Assembly: GCA_023248835.1 (NCBI GenBank) | Contig: JAHFDU010000020.1 | Coordinates: 1-15,178, forward strand | Source of the DNA: Myxococcales bacterium | GTDB lineage: Bacteria > Myxococcota_A > Polyangia > Palsa-1104 | Direction of reading: 5' to 3' | Length of the DNA: 15,178 bases | In this document: positions 6,293 through 13,135 of the stretch, in pieces | How the letters are laid out: each line of letters opens with the position of its first letter | Numbering within the stretch: the stretch's first letter is position 1 | Made by a program: the position numbers and the translations under genes | The notes under the pieces: generated by a model | What the model was told of the DNA's origin: nothing | Seen by the model: only the letters and a program-made list of their open reading frames with translations | Databases searched by the model: none

Positions 6293-6760
6293 ATGTTTCG
6301 TCGACTAGGGATGGTTTGTCTGCTTGCATTCATGACAGTCGCCGCGGGGTACTCTAGTCGCGTACTGCATCGACCGAGCGTGGGCATTCAGCATTTCGAG
6401 CCGCCAGTCGGATGGGAGCTGTCGTCGCAGCCGAGCTATCCACATCTCGTGGTGCTGTACACCCATCATCAAGGTGGCAAACTGACCCTCAATCGAGCGG
6501 CGACGGCCAAGTCGTCCGCCGCTGTGGCCAATGAGACCAAGGCGGCGCTTGAAAAAGGCGGCTACACCGAGCTTCAAGTGGTGGTGCGCGAAAACGTTGC
6601 GCGACTGCGCGGACGCAGCGGTGAACGCATCGTTGTGCAGGACACGCTGGTGCTGCAAAATGTCGCAACCATTGTCACGGTGGCAGGTCCACTCAGTCGC
6701 GCCAACGAATGGACGCATGATCTCGATGAGGCGATGCGATCGCTGGTGCTGACGGAGTAA
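6293..6760 (+). CDS. Small exported protein of unknown function (possible DcrB/PsbP-like fold)
   Basis: A 155-residue product. It begins MFRRLGMVCLLAFMTVAAGY, a clear N-terminal signal or anchor helix. The mature part starts with an FEPPVGWELSS motif (P-x-GW), as in small periplasmic or lipoprotein domains of the Mog1/PsbP/DcrB fold. It continues with alternating strands and a helix (ANETKAALEKGGY), then ERIVVQDTLVLQ and ATIVTVAGPL strands, and ends in a helix (DLDEAMRSLVL). That fold assignment is only pattern-based. The position where a lipobox Cys would stand (VAAG-C) is Tyr. The frame is open back to 6173, but that extension would put 40 residues before the signal helix. ATG 6293 lies 7 nt after a TATGGT (6280-6285), suggesting a leaderless message. 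It is divergent from merR. Confidence 0.6.
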   Translation: MFRRLGMVCLLAFMTVAAGYSSRVLHRPSVGIQHFEPPVGWELSSQPSYPHLVVLYTHHQGGKLTLNRAATAKSSAAVANETKAALEKGGYTELQVVVRENVARLRGRSGERIVVQDTLVLQNVATIVTVAGPLSRANEWTHDLDEAMRSLVLTE

Positions 6761-6797
6761 CCGTTCACGGGGTATGCATAGAATGTTGACTGGTCAG

Positions 6798-6810
6798 TTC
6801 TCGACGAGAA
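6798..6810. repeat. Perfect 13-bp palindrome TTCTCG-A-CGAGAA
   Basis: A perfect 6-bp dyad with a 1-bp centre, 10 bp before the start of the 100-nt repeat copy A. It could be an operator. No similar site is seen near copy B. Confidence 0.4.
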
Positions 6811-6819
6811 ATGCGCTAA

Positions 6820-6919
6820 GCGTTGTTGATCGCCATCCGAAACTCGCGCGGTTAGCGCGCGGCGGGGGGGAGGCTCGGCGGGCTTTGCCCGACGAGGGGG
6901 GACGGGAACGTCCCCCTGT
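6820..6919 (+). repeat. 100-nt structured repeat, copy A
   Basis: This stretch and the reverse complement of 13136-13235 align over 100 nt at about 90% identity, with two compensating 1-nt indels. It contains three consecutive stem-loops. The first is CGCGC/GCGCG around GGTTA (6845-6859). The second is CTCGgCGGGC-TTT-GCCCGaCGAG (6874-6896). The third is a 9-bp G/C stem with one bulge and a GGAA loop, a GNRA-type tetraloop (6895-6917). A G-rich linker joins the first two. It lies 74 nt upstream of the moxR start and in the same orientation as moxR. No known riboswitch class is recognised. Confidence 0.85.
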
Positions 6920-6976
6920 GAATGGTGCTGACGGATACGAACCCGCCCAATCCGCCCGACGCCGGAGCGCCTTAAC

Positions 6977-6982
6977 TATGAT
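6977..6982 (+). promoter_or_regulatory. Putative -10 element of moxR (TATGAT)
   Basis: TATGAT matches 5 of 6 consensus positions, and the predicted start near 6989 is about 5 nt before the moxR ATG. There is no Shine-Dalgarno before that ATG, consistent with a leaderless transcript. No good -35 is seen. If correct, repeat copy A lies upstream of the promoter and is not part of the moxR leader. Confidence 0.35.
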
Positions 6983-6993
6983 ATGAAATTGGC

Positions 6994-7902
6994 ATGAGCT
7001 CCGCCTTCGCTTCAGTCGACGACGTCAACGCGCTGCTGCTCGGGACATCCTACATCCCCGATCGTCGCACCGTCACCGCGGTCTATCTCGCCGATCAATT
7101 GAAAAAGCCGTTGCTGGTCGAAGGGCCGGCCGGAGTCGGCAAGACTGAACTTGCCAAAGCGGTGGCGCAAGCGCTCGGTGCGGAGCTCATTCGATTGCAG
7201 TGTTACGAAGGGCTCGACGAAGCCAAAGCACTGTACGAATGGGAATACCCTAAGCAGCTGCTCTACGCCCAAGTGTTGCGCGACAAGATCGGCGAAGTCC
7301 TGGCAGGCGCAAAATCGATCAGCGAAGCGGTCGATCGACTGGCGTCGCAGGAGGACGCATTTTTTTCCGAGCGCTTTTTGCTGCCGCGCCCACTGTTGCG
7401 GGCGATTCGCTCAGAAAAACGCTGTGTCTTGTTGATCGACGAAGTCGATCGCAGCGACTCTGAGTTTGAAGCGTTTCTGCTCGAAGTGCTTTCCGACTAT
7501 CAAGTTTCGGTGCCGGAACTGGGCACGTTGCGCGCCAAGGTGGCGCCACTGGTGTTTTTGACCTCGAACAACGTGCGCGAAATGACCGATGCGCTCAAGC
7601 GCCGCTGCTTGCATCTGTTCATCGATTTTCCCGACGCTGCGCGTGAGCTCGAAATTGTGCGCGCGCGCTGCCCCGACTCCAATCGATCGCTGTCCGAAGA
7701 GGTGGTTCGCGTAGTGCAGTCGCTGCGCCAGCTCGATCTAAAAAAGCGCCCGAGCATTTCGGAAACGCTCGATTGGGTGCGCGCGCTAACGCTGCTCAAC
7801 GCCCAATCGCTCGACACCAAAACGATCGACGATACCCTCAGTTTGGTGCTGAAGTACGAAGGCGATCTAGAGACAGCGAAGGAAAAACTGACTGGCGCAT
7901 AG
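6994..7902 (+). CDS. MoxR-family AAA+ ATPase, CoxD-like
   Basis: A 302-residue single-domain AAA+ protein of the MoxR group. Such ATPases act as chaperone-like remodelling factors, usually with a von Willebrand A (VWA) partner, in maturing metalloenzymes or cell-envelope complexes. Visible features are Walker A GPAGVGKT at 44-51, the family block LQCYEGLDEAKALYEWEYPKQ at about 68-88, Walker B VLLIDEVD at 145-152, the insert EFEAFLLEVLSDYQVSVPELG, sensor 1 LTSN at 189-192 and the arginine-finger LKRRC at 201-205. The RLQCYEG and LYEW motifs place it near CoxD of the CO dehydrogenase accessory genes. No VWA gene (CoxE-like) or substrate enzyme follows; downstream is a repeat-filled gap and then a convergent cluster. 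So the ATPase looks orphaned and its target is unknown. Confidence 0.93.
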   Translation: MSSAFASVDDVNALLLGTSYIPDRRTVTAVYLADQLKKPLLVEGPAGVGKTELAKAVAQALGAELIRLQCYEGLDEAKALYEWEYPKQLLYAQVLRDKIGEVLAGAKSISEAVDRLASQEDAFFSERFLLPRPLLRAIRSEKRCVLLIDEVDRSDSEFEAFLLEVLSDYQVSVPELGTLRAKVAPLVFLTSNNVREMTDALKRRCLHLFIDFPDAARELEIVRARCPDSNRSLSEEVVRVVQSLRQLDLKKRPSISETLDWVRALTLLNAQSLDTKTIDDTLSLVLKYEGDLETAKEKLTGA

Positions 7903-7956
7903 GATTGCAGGGTGCTCGGAAGTCGGCGTTGATTCGCGCTTCGCGATTCTTACCCG

Positions 7957-8029
7957 CAGCCGACAGCCGACAGCCGACAGCCGACAGCCGACAGCCGACA
8001 GCCGACAGCCGACAGCTGACAGCTGACAG
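7957..8029. repeat. Heptanucleotide tandem repeat, (CAGCCGA)8 (CAGCTGA)2
   Basis: Eight exact CAGCCGA units run from 7957 to 8012, followed by two CAGCTGA units (8013-8026) and a partial unit. The two variant units at one end suggest expansion by slippage from a degenerate ancestor. It lies in the convergent gap between moxR and the DUF4340 gene, outside any intact coding region, so copy-number change would not shift a reading frame. Confidence 0.95.
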
Positions 8030-8126
8030 TGGAGAAAAATCGCAAAATCGCGTTGACCCTCCCGTAAATTCGCTCCTGAAAAGGAGGACTAGAGCAGGTG
8101 TTTTCATGAATGAATCCGAAACTGTA

Positions 8127-8149
8127 GGCTGTCGGCTGTGAGCTGTTGG
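8127..8149. repeat. Degenerate inverted heptamer arm
   Basis: Units GCTGTCG, GCTGTGA and GCTGTTG (from 8128) are the reverse complement of degenerate CAGCCGA/CAGCTGA heptamers, about 100 nt after the main array. The two can pair as a long, imperfect hairpin. Confidence 0.6.
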
Positions 8150-8150
8150 C

Positions 8151-8171
8151 GGCGCCCGGACTTCGGGCGCC
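8151..8171. other. 8-bp perfect hairpin, possible factor-assisted transcription stop
   Basis: The arms GGCGCCCG (8151-8158) and CGGGCGCC (8164-8171) with loop GACTT form a strong stem between the convergent moxR and DUF4340 genes. No T-run follows on either strand, so it is not a canonical intrinsic terminator. Confidence 0.4.
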
Positions 8172-8206
8172 CCTGCATAGGATTGACGAATCCGTTCAGC
8201 TGTGTT

Positions 8207-8290
8207 AGCGACGCCCGCCTCATTACTATCGGTGGCGGTACTTCTGAGATCATGAAAGAAATTCTGTCGAAGCGACTCGGCTGGGGATAG
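8207..8290 (+). pseudogene. C-terminal remnant of an acyl-CoA dehydrogenase
   Basis: The plus-strand frame ending at TAG 8288-8290 reads SDARLITIGGGTSEIMKEIL then SKRLGWG. This is the characteristic last helix of acyl-CoA dehydrogenases (consensus around RDARL..I.GGT.EIM..I.....L). Upstream of about 8207 the frame (PFSCV) no longer matches the family, and the second copy of an 11-bp direct repeat begins 32 nt earlier. The flavin and catalytic-base parts of the enzyme are missing. It is therefore a 27-codon remnant left by deletion or insertion, not a gene. Confidence 0.75.
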
Positions 8291-8298
8291 AAACTTGG

Positions 8299-9663
8299 CT
8301 ATTTTTTTGCAGTCTTTGCGGCTGGAGCCAGGTCGGCGGGCTTTTTCAAGAAGCGATCGACTTGATATTTTTTTGTCATGATGACATCGGGCGATCCGAT
8401 TTTTTGGACCGGATAGTCGTCCCCTAAAGCGGCGCCGATTCGGAGCAGGATTTTTTTTCCGTCCTTTAAGCGCAGCGTCGCGGTTCCAGCGATTGGGCCA
8501 GCGATCGGCTTGTCGAGAAAACTCGAGCCGCCAAGATTTTCAAACGCACCGACGAGTGATTTGACCTTGGCGTCATCGACCGCACTCTTCGAAGTCCAGT
8601 TGTCGCCCTTGTGATCGAGCGAAATGTGTTCACTGCCGACGGCGATGTCGATGCCGGCGAGGTCGACATCTTTGACTTTGGTGAGCGTCTTGTCGCGATA
8701 GTCGATTGGATGATGCAGCACGCGCTCGGCCGAGGTGCGCTTGAGCAGGTAAATCGCTGCCCCATCGGCGGCTTTGACAAATACGTCTTCGCCCTGCGAA
8801 CGGCCGACGATCAGAGAGTAGTCTTTGCCTTTGGCCTTCACCGTCACTGTCAGCGTCGGTTGGTCGAGTCCAGTTTCTGCAGGAGTTTTGCCATCGGCAA
8901 AATCGGTGGCGCGTAAACTCGACAGCGCTTGCACTGCGCCATTTGCTTGCGCCTGATCAAGCGCATCTGAGGTTTTCGGCCCCGCGCCGGTGGATTCGAC
9001 AATCTTCCAGGCCATGTCGCTCGGCGTCGGATCTTTTTTGTCTTTGTCCTCTGGTGGCGCGCTCTTTTCGAGGACAAGCTTCTGCCCATTTGCCTCGACG
9101 GTGAGCTTGTCACCGTCGGCAGAGCTGAATTCGATGACGTTGTGGTTGCGCCAATCCTTGGCGTCGCGCGAAAGCATGTAGGGATAGATCCCATTTGCCT
9201 GCCAGGTGCTGTTGGAAGTGGCCGGGCGAATCATGGTGTATCCGGAAAGCGGCTTGCCGACGTAAAAATCGGCCAGCACCTTGCCGCCCGCGCCCTTGGC
9301 GGTGAGATGCGCCGCCTTGCCACCGACGACGCCAAAGTCCTCGTGCTTGGAAGCGTTGTCGCTGACCTCGTCGCCGAATTTCAGTTTCTCCAGCCCCTCG
9401 ACCAGACTCTTGACGTTTTGCTGATCGGCCGGCCACTCGAGCGGCGTTTTCAACATCCACTTGTCGCCGGTTTTTTCTAAGGTCACTTTCTGTTGCTTCT
9501 CAGAAATGATCTCCAGCGCGGTCACGTCTTTCGCGGTAAACGCCGCGATTGGTCGCGGCCGCGGCCCTTTGATTTCACCCTTCTCCGGGCTGCGCAGAAC
9601 CGCGACTGCCAATCCGCCCGCAATCAGCAGCGCCAGAGTTGCATAGATGGTCTTTTTTTCCAT
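8299..9663 (-). CDS. DUF4340 domain-containing membrane-anchored protein
   Basis: A 454-residue protein with an N-terminal anchor (about residues 6-23, YATLALLIAGGLAVAVL) and a large extracytoplasmic part. Two DUF4340-like units can be seen. The first (about 65-215) has KWMLKTPLEWPADQQNVKSLVEGLEKLKF and a YPYMLSRDAKDWRNHNVIEF block. The second (about 220-435) has AWKIVE, VGRSQGEDVFVKA, YRDKTLTKV and NWTSKSAVDDAKVKSLVGAFENL. The function of DUF4340 is unknown; it is repeatedly found beside Gld-type ABC transporters. It starts 11 nt after the gldG-like stop, with GAGG in the gap, and closes the four-gene cluster. The tail is Ala/Lys-rich. Its stop lies 8 nt from the acyl-CoA dehydrogenase remnant on the other strand. 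Confidence 0.9.
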   Translation of the reverse strand: MEKKTIYATLALLIAGGLAVAVLRSPEKGEIKGPRPRPIAAFTAKDVTALEIISEKQQKVTLEKTGDKWMLKTPLEWPADQQNVKSLVEGLEKLKFGDEVSDNASKHEDFGVVGGKAAHLTAKGAGGKVLADFYVGKPLSGYTMIRPATSNSTWQANGIYPYMLSRDAKDWRNHNVIEFSSADGDKLTVEANGQKLVLEKSAPPEDKDKKDPTPSDMAWKIVESTGAGPKTSDALDQAQANGAVQALSSLRATDFADGKTPAETGLDQPTLTVTVKAKGKDYSLIVGRSQGEDVFVKAADGAAIYLLKRTSAERVLHHPIDYRDKTLTKVKDVDLAGIDIAVGSEHISLDHKGDNWTSKSAVDDAKVKSLVGAFENLGGSSFLDKPIAGPIAGTATLRLKDGKKILLRIGAALGDDYPVQKIGSPDVIMTKKYQVDRFLKKPADLAPAAKTAKK

Positions 9664-9674
9664 GAGGTCCTCGA

Positions 9675-11372
9675 TTAAAGCGCTGCGTTACGACGGCGAA
9701 GCGTACGCAACCGCCAACGCACGACGCCGTAAAGAATGAAAAGCAGTGGCACACCGACGATGTTGCCGTACTTGATCGCCGACGGAACCCAGGCGCTGCT
9801 CACCGTCAGCGGCCGGCTGGTCATGCCCTTGGAGCGCACTGGCGCGAGCGCTTGGTCCTGCGCCAGGAAGTCGATGATGTTCATGAAAAGCGGGACGTTG
9901 GCGCGATACGACTGGACATACTGCCCGACCTGTCCAATGTACATGTCGGAGGCGAACTCCGAATCGCCCACCACCACGATGCGCACCGAACCAGTTGATT
10001 CGTCGAGCGGCCGCGCTTCTCCGCTCGATGCGTCTGCCGGTGGTGGCGTCACCTTTTCGCCCTTTTCAGTGGGATAGGGTTTTCCGGCAAAGAAGGACTT
10101 CAGCTTTCCCGTCGCAGCGTACGCCAGCACAAATGGCCCCTTGTCACTGCCAACTTTGAGCTCTTGCCGCTGCGGATCGAAAATGAAAAATCCCGTCTGT
10201 CGCCACGCATCGGCAGTGGTCGACATCAACTTGGTCACTTGCAATCCCGGCTGCGCGTCCTTGATAAGGTCAAGCGAAGAGGCAAACGGCAGCACGGCAC
10301 CTTTGAGTCCAGAGGTAATGAAATTTTCTTTGTCGAGATCGGTGGCGACGATAAAGGCGGGATAGTTCACCAGCACCGTCTGGCCCTGATAGGGAATTGG
10401 CCCTTGGATATTCTGCCGCGGCTCCATCAAGAAATCGTCGCGCACTTTGAAGCCGTAGTGGGCGAGCAGGTCGTCGAGGCCGACTTCGTTTTTGCGACCG
10501 ACGCGTGGCTGATCCATGCCCGGCATCTGCATCTGGCCGCGCGGCGATTCGATCACCATCCCGTCAACGAGAAACCCGACCGCTTTGCCCTTCATCAAGA
10601 ACTGATCGACGACAAACTTGGCACGCTCGGAAAATTGCTGCTTCGGCCCGACGATGAGCAGTGCATCGACGTCGTCGGCAATCGGCTTTTCGCCGGTGGC
10701 GAGCGCCACGTCGACGATGTCGTACTGTCGCGCCGCTTGCTTCAGCCATTGCATGCCGCCGGGCGACCCGCCCATGCGCGGATCGCCGCCGGTGGTGACC
10801 AGTTCTCCTTCGGAGGAGGCCACCGCAATTTTCTTTTTCTTTTCGGCGAGCATCTTGATGATGCTGGTAATCTGAAACTCGAGCCCCTCTGGCCCATTGA
10901 TCTGGGGAATCGACTCCACGTTGCCCTGATACTCGAATGCCACGCCGAGGTATGTCGCCGACAAATTGATCCCACTTGACGAAGCGCGCCCGCGCGGAAC
11001 CTTGGGCACCTTTAGCTTGGTGGCCTCCTCTTCAAGTGCGTGATCTTCGCCCGGGTCGATCGCCTCCCATCTGAACTTGCCGTGCGAGGCATTGGCGTAC
11101 TCGGAAAGAGTGTCACGCACGTATTGAGACACTTGCGAAAAAGGTGGCTGCAGATCCTTTGAGATGAAGGCTTTTACATTGATGCGATCGGGCAGGTGCT
11201 CGACCATCTCTCTGGATGACTTCGACAGGGTGTAGACGTGGTCCTCGGTAAAATCGACGCGCTTGAAAAATCGATGTGCCACAACATTGAAAAAAGTAAT
11301 CGCCGCGATCACCAAGCCGCAATAGACCACGGCGTTGGCGCCGGTCTTAGCTTTCGACATTTCCTTGGCCAT
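9675..11372 (-). CDS. gldG-like: GldG-family ABC transporter auxiliary (extracytoplasmic) protein
   Basis: A 565-residue protein with an N-terminal membrane helix (about 12-30, AVVYCGLVIAAITFFNVV), an extracytoplasmic region and a C-terminal membrane helix (about 535-551, VGVPLLFILYGVVRW) followed by a basic tail (RLRTLRRRN). The N-terminal region fits the ABC_transp_aux/GldG family: FTEDHVYTLSKSSREMVEHLPDRINVKAFIS, then YANASHGKFRWEAIDP, GPEGLEFQITSIIKML and KIAVASSEGE. In Bacteroidetes GldG works with GldA/GldF; in proteobacteria the function of this family is unknown. ATG 11370-11372 overlaps the permease stop by 1 nt (TAATG) and has GGAGGTGG (11378-11385) upstream. The frame is open up to 11663, but that part lies inside the permease gene. 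Confidence 0.93.
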   Translation of the reverse strand: MAKEMSKAKTGANAVVYCGLVIAAITFFNVVAHRFFKRVDFTEDHVYTLSKSSREMVEHLPDRINVKAFISKDLQPPFSQVSQYVRDTLSEYANASHGKFRWEAIDPGEDHALEEEATKLKVPKVPRGRASSSGINLSATYLGVAFEYQGNVESIPQINGPEGLEFQITSIIKMLAEKKKKIAVASSEGELVTTGGDPRMGGSPGGMQWLKQAARQYDIVDVALATGEKPIADDVDALLIVGPKQQFSERAKFVVDQFLMKGKAVGFLVDGMVIESPRGQMQMPGMDQPRVGRKNEVGLDDLLAHYGFKVRDDFLMEPRQNIQGPIPYQGQTVLVNYPAFIVATDLDKENFITSGLKGAVLPFASSLDLIKDAQPGLQVTKLMSTTADAWRQTGFFIFDPQRQELKVGSDKGPFVLAYAATGKLKSFFAGKPYPTEKGEKVTPPPADASSGEARPLDESTGSVRIVVVGDSEFASDMYIGQVGQYVQSYRANVPLFMNIIDFLAQDQALAPVRSKGMTSRPLTVSSAWVPSAIKYGNIVGVPLLFILYGVVRWRLRTLRRRNAAL

Positions 11373-12082
11373 TAGCGCCACCTCCGACTCTCGAGCGTGG
11401 TTTGCGCGACCAGCAGGCAGCCGAAAATCATCGACAAATAGTAGACGACGTCGCGGGTGTCGATGACGCCGCGTGCGATATTTTGAAAACGGGTGTGGAT
11501 CGAGATCGCATTGCAAAACGGTGCCAGCCAACTTGGCATCAGCTGCACCATCTGGCCAATAATGAATAGGCCAAAACCGATGAACAGCGCGATCAGCGCA
11601 GCGACAATTTGATTCTTGGTAAAGGACGATGACATCAGACCAATGGCGGCGTAGGTTGCACACATCAGCAGCATGCCGATGTAAGCGGCGACGGTGGCGC
11701 CCTTGTCGAGAGGGCCAATTTCGGCCACCGAAATCGGAAACGCTAGGGTCAAGAATAGCAGGACGCTCACCAAGCCGACCGAGGCCAGGAACTTTCCTAG
11801 CACCACTTCCCAGTCGGTGATCGGCATCGTCAAGAGCAATTCGAGCGTTCCTTGCGCGCGCTCTTCGGCCAACAGGCGCATGGTCAGAAACGGGGTGATG
11901 ATGAAAAACAAGAGCGGCGCGAGCCCGAAAAACTGCCGCATGTCGGCTTGGCCTTCAATAAATAGGGTTGAGAAAAAGAGCGCGCCGGACAAGACGAGAT
12001 AGACGGTGACGACGAGATAAGCGATCGGCGAATTGAAGTAGGACGAAAATTCGCGCTTACAGATGGCCATGACGTTTTGCAT
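11372..12082 (-). CDS. gldF-like: ABC-2 type permease, GldF-like
   Basis: A 236-residue integral membrane protein with about six hydrophobic helices: PIAYLVVTVYLVLSGALFF, LAPLLFFIITPFLTMRLL, LASVGLVSVLLFLTLAF, AAYIGMLLMCATYAAIGLM, QIVAALIALFIGFGLFIIG and VVYYLSMIFGCLLVAQ. Between helices 2 and 3 is the EERAQGTLELLLTMPITDWEVVLGKF segment typical of ABC-2 permeases of the GldF/NosY kind (E-x-G-T-E/L-x-L-L). ATG 12080-12082 overlaps the ATPase stop (TGATG) and has AGGAGG about 7 nt upstream; a GTG one codon earlier is also possible. It should pair with the ATPase upstream to form the transport core. Confidence 0.94.
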   Translation of the reverse strand: MQNVMAICKREFSSYFNSPIAYLVVTVYLVLSGALFFSTLFIEGQADMRQFFGLAPLLFFIITPFLTMRLLAEERAQGTLELLLTMPITDWEVVLGKFLASVGLVSVLLFLTLAFPISVAEIGPLDKGATVAAYIGMLLMCATYAAIGLMSSSFTKNQIVAALIALFIGFGLFIIGQMVQLMPSWLAPFCNAISIHTRFQNIARGVIDTRDVVYYLSMIFGCLLVAQTTLESRRWR

Positions 12083-13089
12083 CACATTCCTCCTGCGGCG
12101 GCGAGCGGTGCTTGGTCGCTGGACGCGGTTGAGGTGGTGGTGAGTCGACGGAAAACAGCTTCGAGGCTGGCGCGCTCGGGCGTCAGCTGCAAGAGATCAA
12201 GTCCGTCGACGGTGGCGATGACACGGGCGATGTCGCCGCGTGGATCTTGCCCGCCCTCGGCGGTGACGCGATACATGCGGGCGGTGGCGCTGCCGACGGG
12301 AACCAGCTCAGCGGCGAGCACACCGTCGACACGACGAATGAGCTCGAGCGGATCGTGCTTGTTGCTCGCAACCGCGACTTCGACCAGCACCGTGTTGGTG
12401 CCAGTCTTGCGACCGGTCAATTCGTCGGGCGTGCCATCGGCGACTAGCTTGCCGTCGGAGATAATGATCACGCGCGAACAGGTGGCCTGAACTTCGCCAA
12501 GAATGTGAGTCGAAAAAATGACGGTTTTTTCGCGGCCGATCTCTTTGATGACTTGGCGGATTTCTGCAATCTGGTTGGGGTCAAGGCCAGAGGTCGGCTC
12601 ATCCAGTATCAGCACTTCTGGCTCATGCAAAATCGCTTGCGCCAGGCCAACGCGCTGGCGATAGCCTTTCGACAGTTCGCCGATGAGCATGCCCAAACGA
12701 TCGGGAATGCCGACCTGCTCGACCACCCGCTTCATCCGCGCGTTGCGGCTCGATTTCGGCAGCCCGCGCACGTCGGCGACGAAGTGCAAATATTCAAGCA
12801 CCGTCATGTCGTGATACAGCGGCGTGTCCTCAGGCAGATAGCCGATGCGGCGGCGCGCTTCCAGGCTCTGCGAGTAGACGTCGTAGCCTGCGACCTCAGC
12901 GCGCCCTGCGGTTGGCGCCAAGAACGACGTCAAAATCTTCATCGTCGTCGTCTTGCCGGCGCCATTCGGCCCGAGAAACCCGAGCACTTCGCCTGCCCGC
13001 ACGTCGAACGAAATGTCGTTCACCGCCGGGCGGCCGGTCCCGTAGTCCTTCAGCAAATGCTCCACTCGAATCATTACATTGTCGGTCAT
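12082..13089 (-). CDS. gldA-like: ABC transporter ATP-binding protein, GldA-like
   Basis: A 335-residue ATPase. Walker A GPNGAGKTT is at 40-48, a Q-loop-equivalent segment GYLPEDTPLY at about 83-92, the signature LSKGYRQRVGLAQA at 139-152, Walker B VLILDEPTSGLD at 159-170 and the H-loop STH at 193-195. The GYLPE.TPLY motif and the C-terminal extension of about 100 residues (with AVFRRLT near the end) are usual for ABC-2 export ATPases of the GldA/CcmA kind. ATG 13087-13089 has a GGGGGC upstream. The frame is open to 13170, but those 27 codons run into repeat copy B and are unlikely to be translated as part of this protein. It is the first gene of the cluster. Confidence 0.95.
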   Translation of the reverse strand: MTDNVMIRVEHLLKDYGTGRPAVNDISFDVRAGEVLGFLGPNGAGKTTTMKILTSFLAPTAGRAEVAGYDVYSQSLEARRRIGYLPEDTPLYHDMTVLEYLHFVADVRGLPKSSRNARMKRVVEQVGIPDRLGMLIGELSKGYRQRVGLAQAILHEPEVLILDEPTSGLDPNQIAEIRQVIKEIGREKTVIFSTHILGEVQATCSRVIIISDGKLVADGTPDELTGRKTGTNTVLVEVAVASNKHDPLELIRRVDGVLAAELVPVGSATARMYRVTAEGGQDPRGDIARVIATVDGLDLLQLTPERASLEAVFRRLTTTSTASSDQAPLAAAGGM

Positions 13090-13135
13090 GAAGCCCCCAT
13101 AGAAAACTGGTTCGGTGAAACTATCTATCCAACTT

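Larger units (their letters stand above)
7897..8185. repeat. 11-bp direct repeat GCATAGGATTG flanking a 267-bp segment
   Basis: GCATAGGATTG occurs at 7897-7907, spanning the moxR stop, and at 8175-8185. The enclosed 7908-8174 carries a heptamer tandem array, its degenerate reverse-complement arm and a hairpin. This could be a target-site duplication or the trace of slipped or illegitimate recombination. The flanking 396-bp gap (7903-8298) holds no intact gene; besides this segment it contains only an acyl-CoA dehydrogenase remnant. Confidence 0.5.

Noticed and set aside
6820..6919. Guanidine-II (mini-ykkC) or another known riboswitch
   Set aside because: ACGG and ACGA words occur, but not as tetraloops closed by complementary stems, and the loops seen are TTT and GGAA.
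7957..8029. CRISPR-like array
   Set aside because: The 7-bp units are contiguous with no spacers and no cas genes are nearby; it is a simple tandem repeat.
8151..8171. Intrinsic terminator for moxR or the DUF4340 gene
   Set aside because: The stem is strong but has no T-tract on either strand.
7908..8174. Insertion sequence
   Set aside because: No transposase frame and no terminal inverted repeats; only a direct repeat and tandem heptamers are visible.
10164..10979. 271-codon open frame on the plus strand
   Set aside because: It is antisense to the gldG-like gene, His/Arg-rich and matches no family; a high-GC shadow frame.
11373..11663. 97-codon N-terminal extension of the gldG-like gene
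   Set aside because: It overlaps the permease in another frame, is Arg/His-rich, and a strong GGAGGTGG marks ATG 11372.
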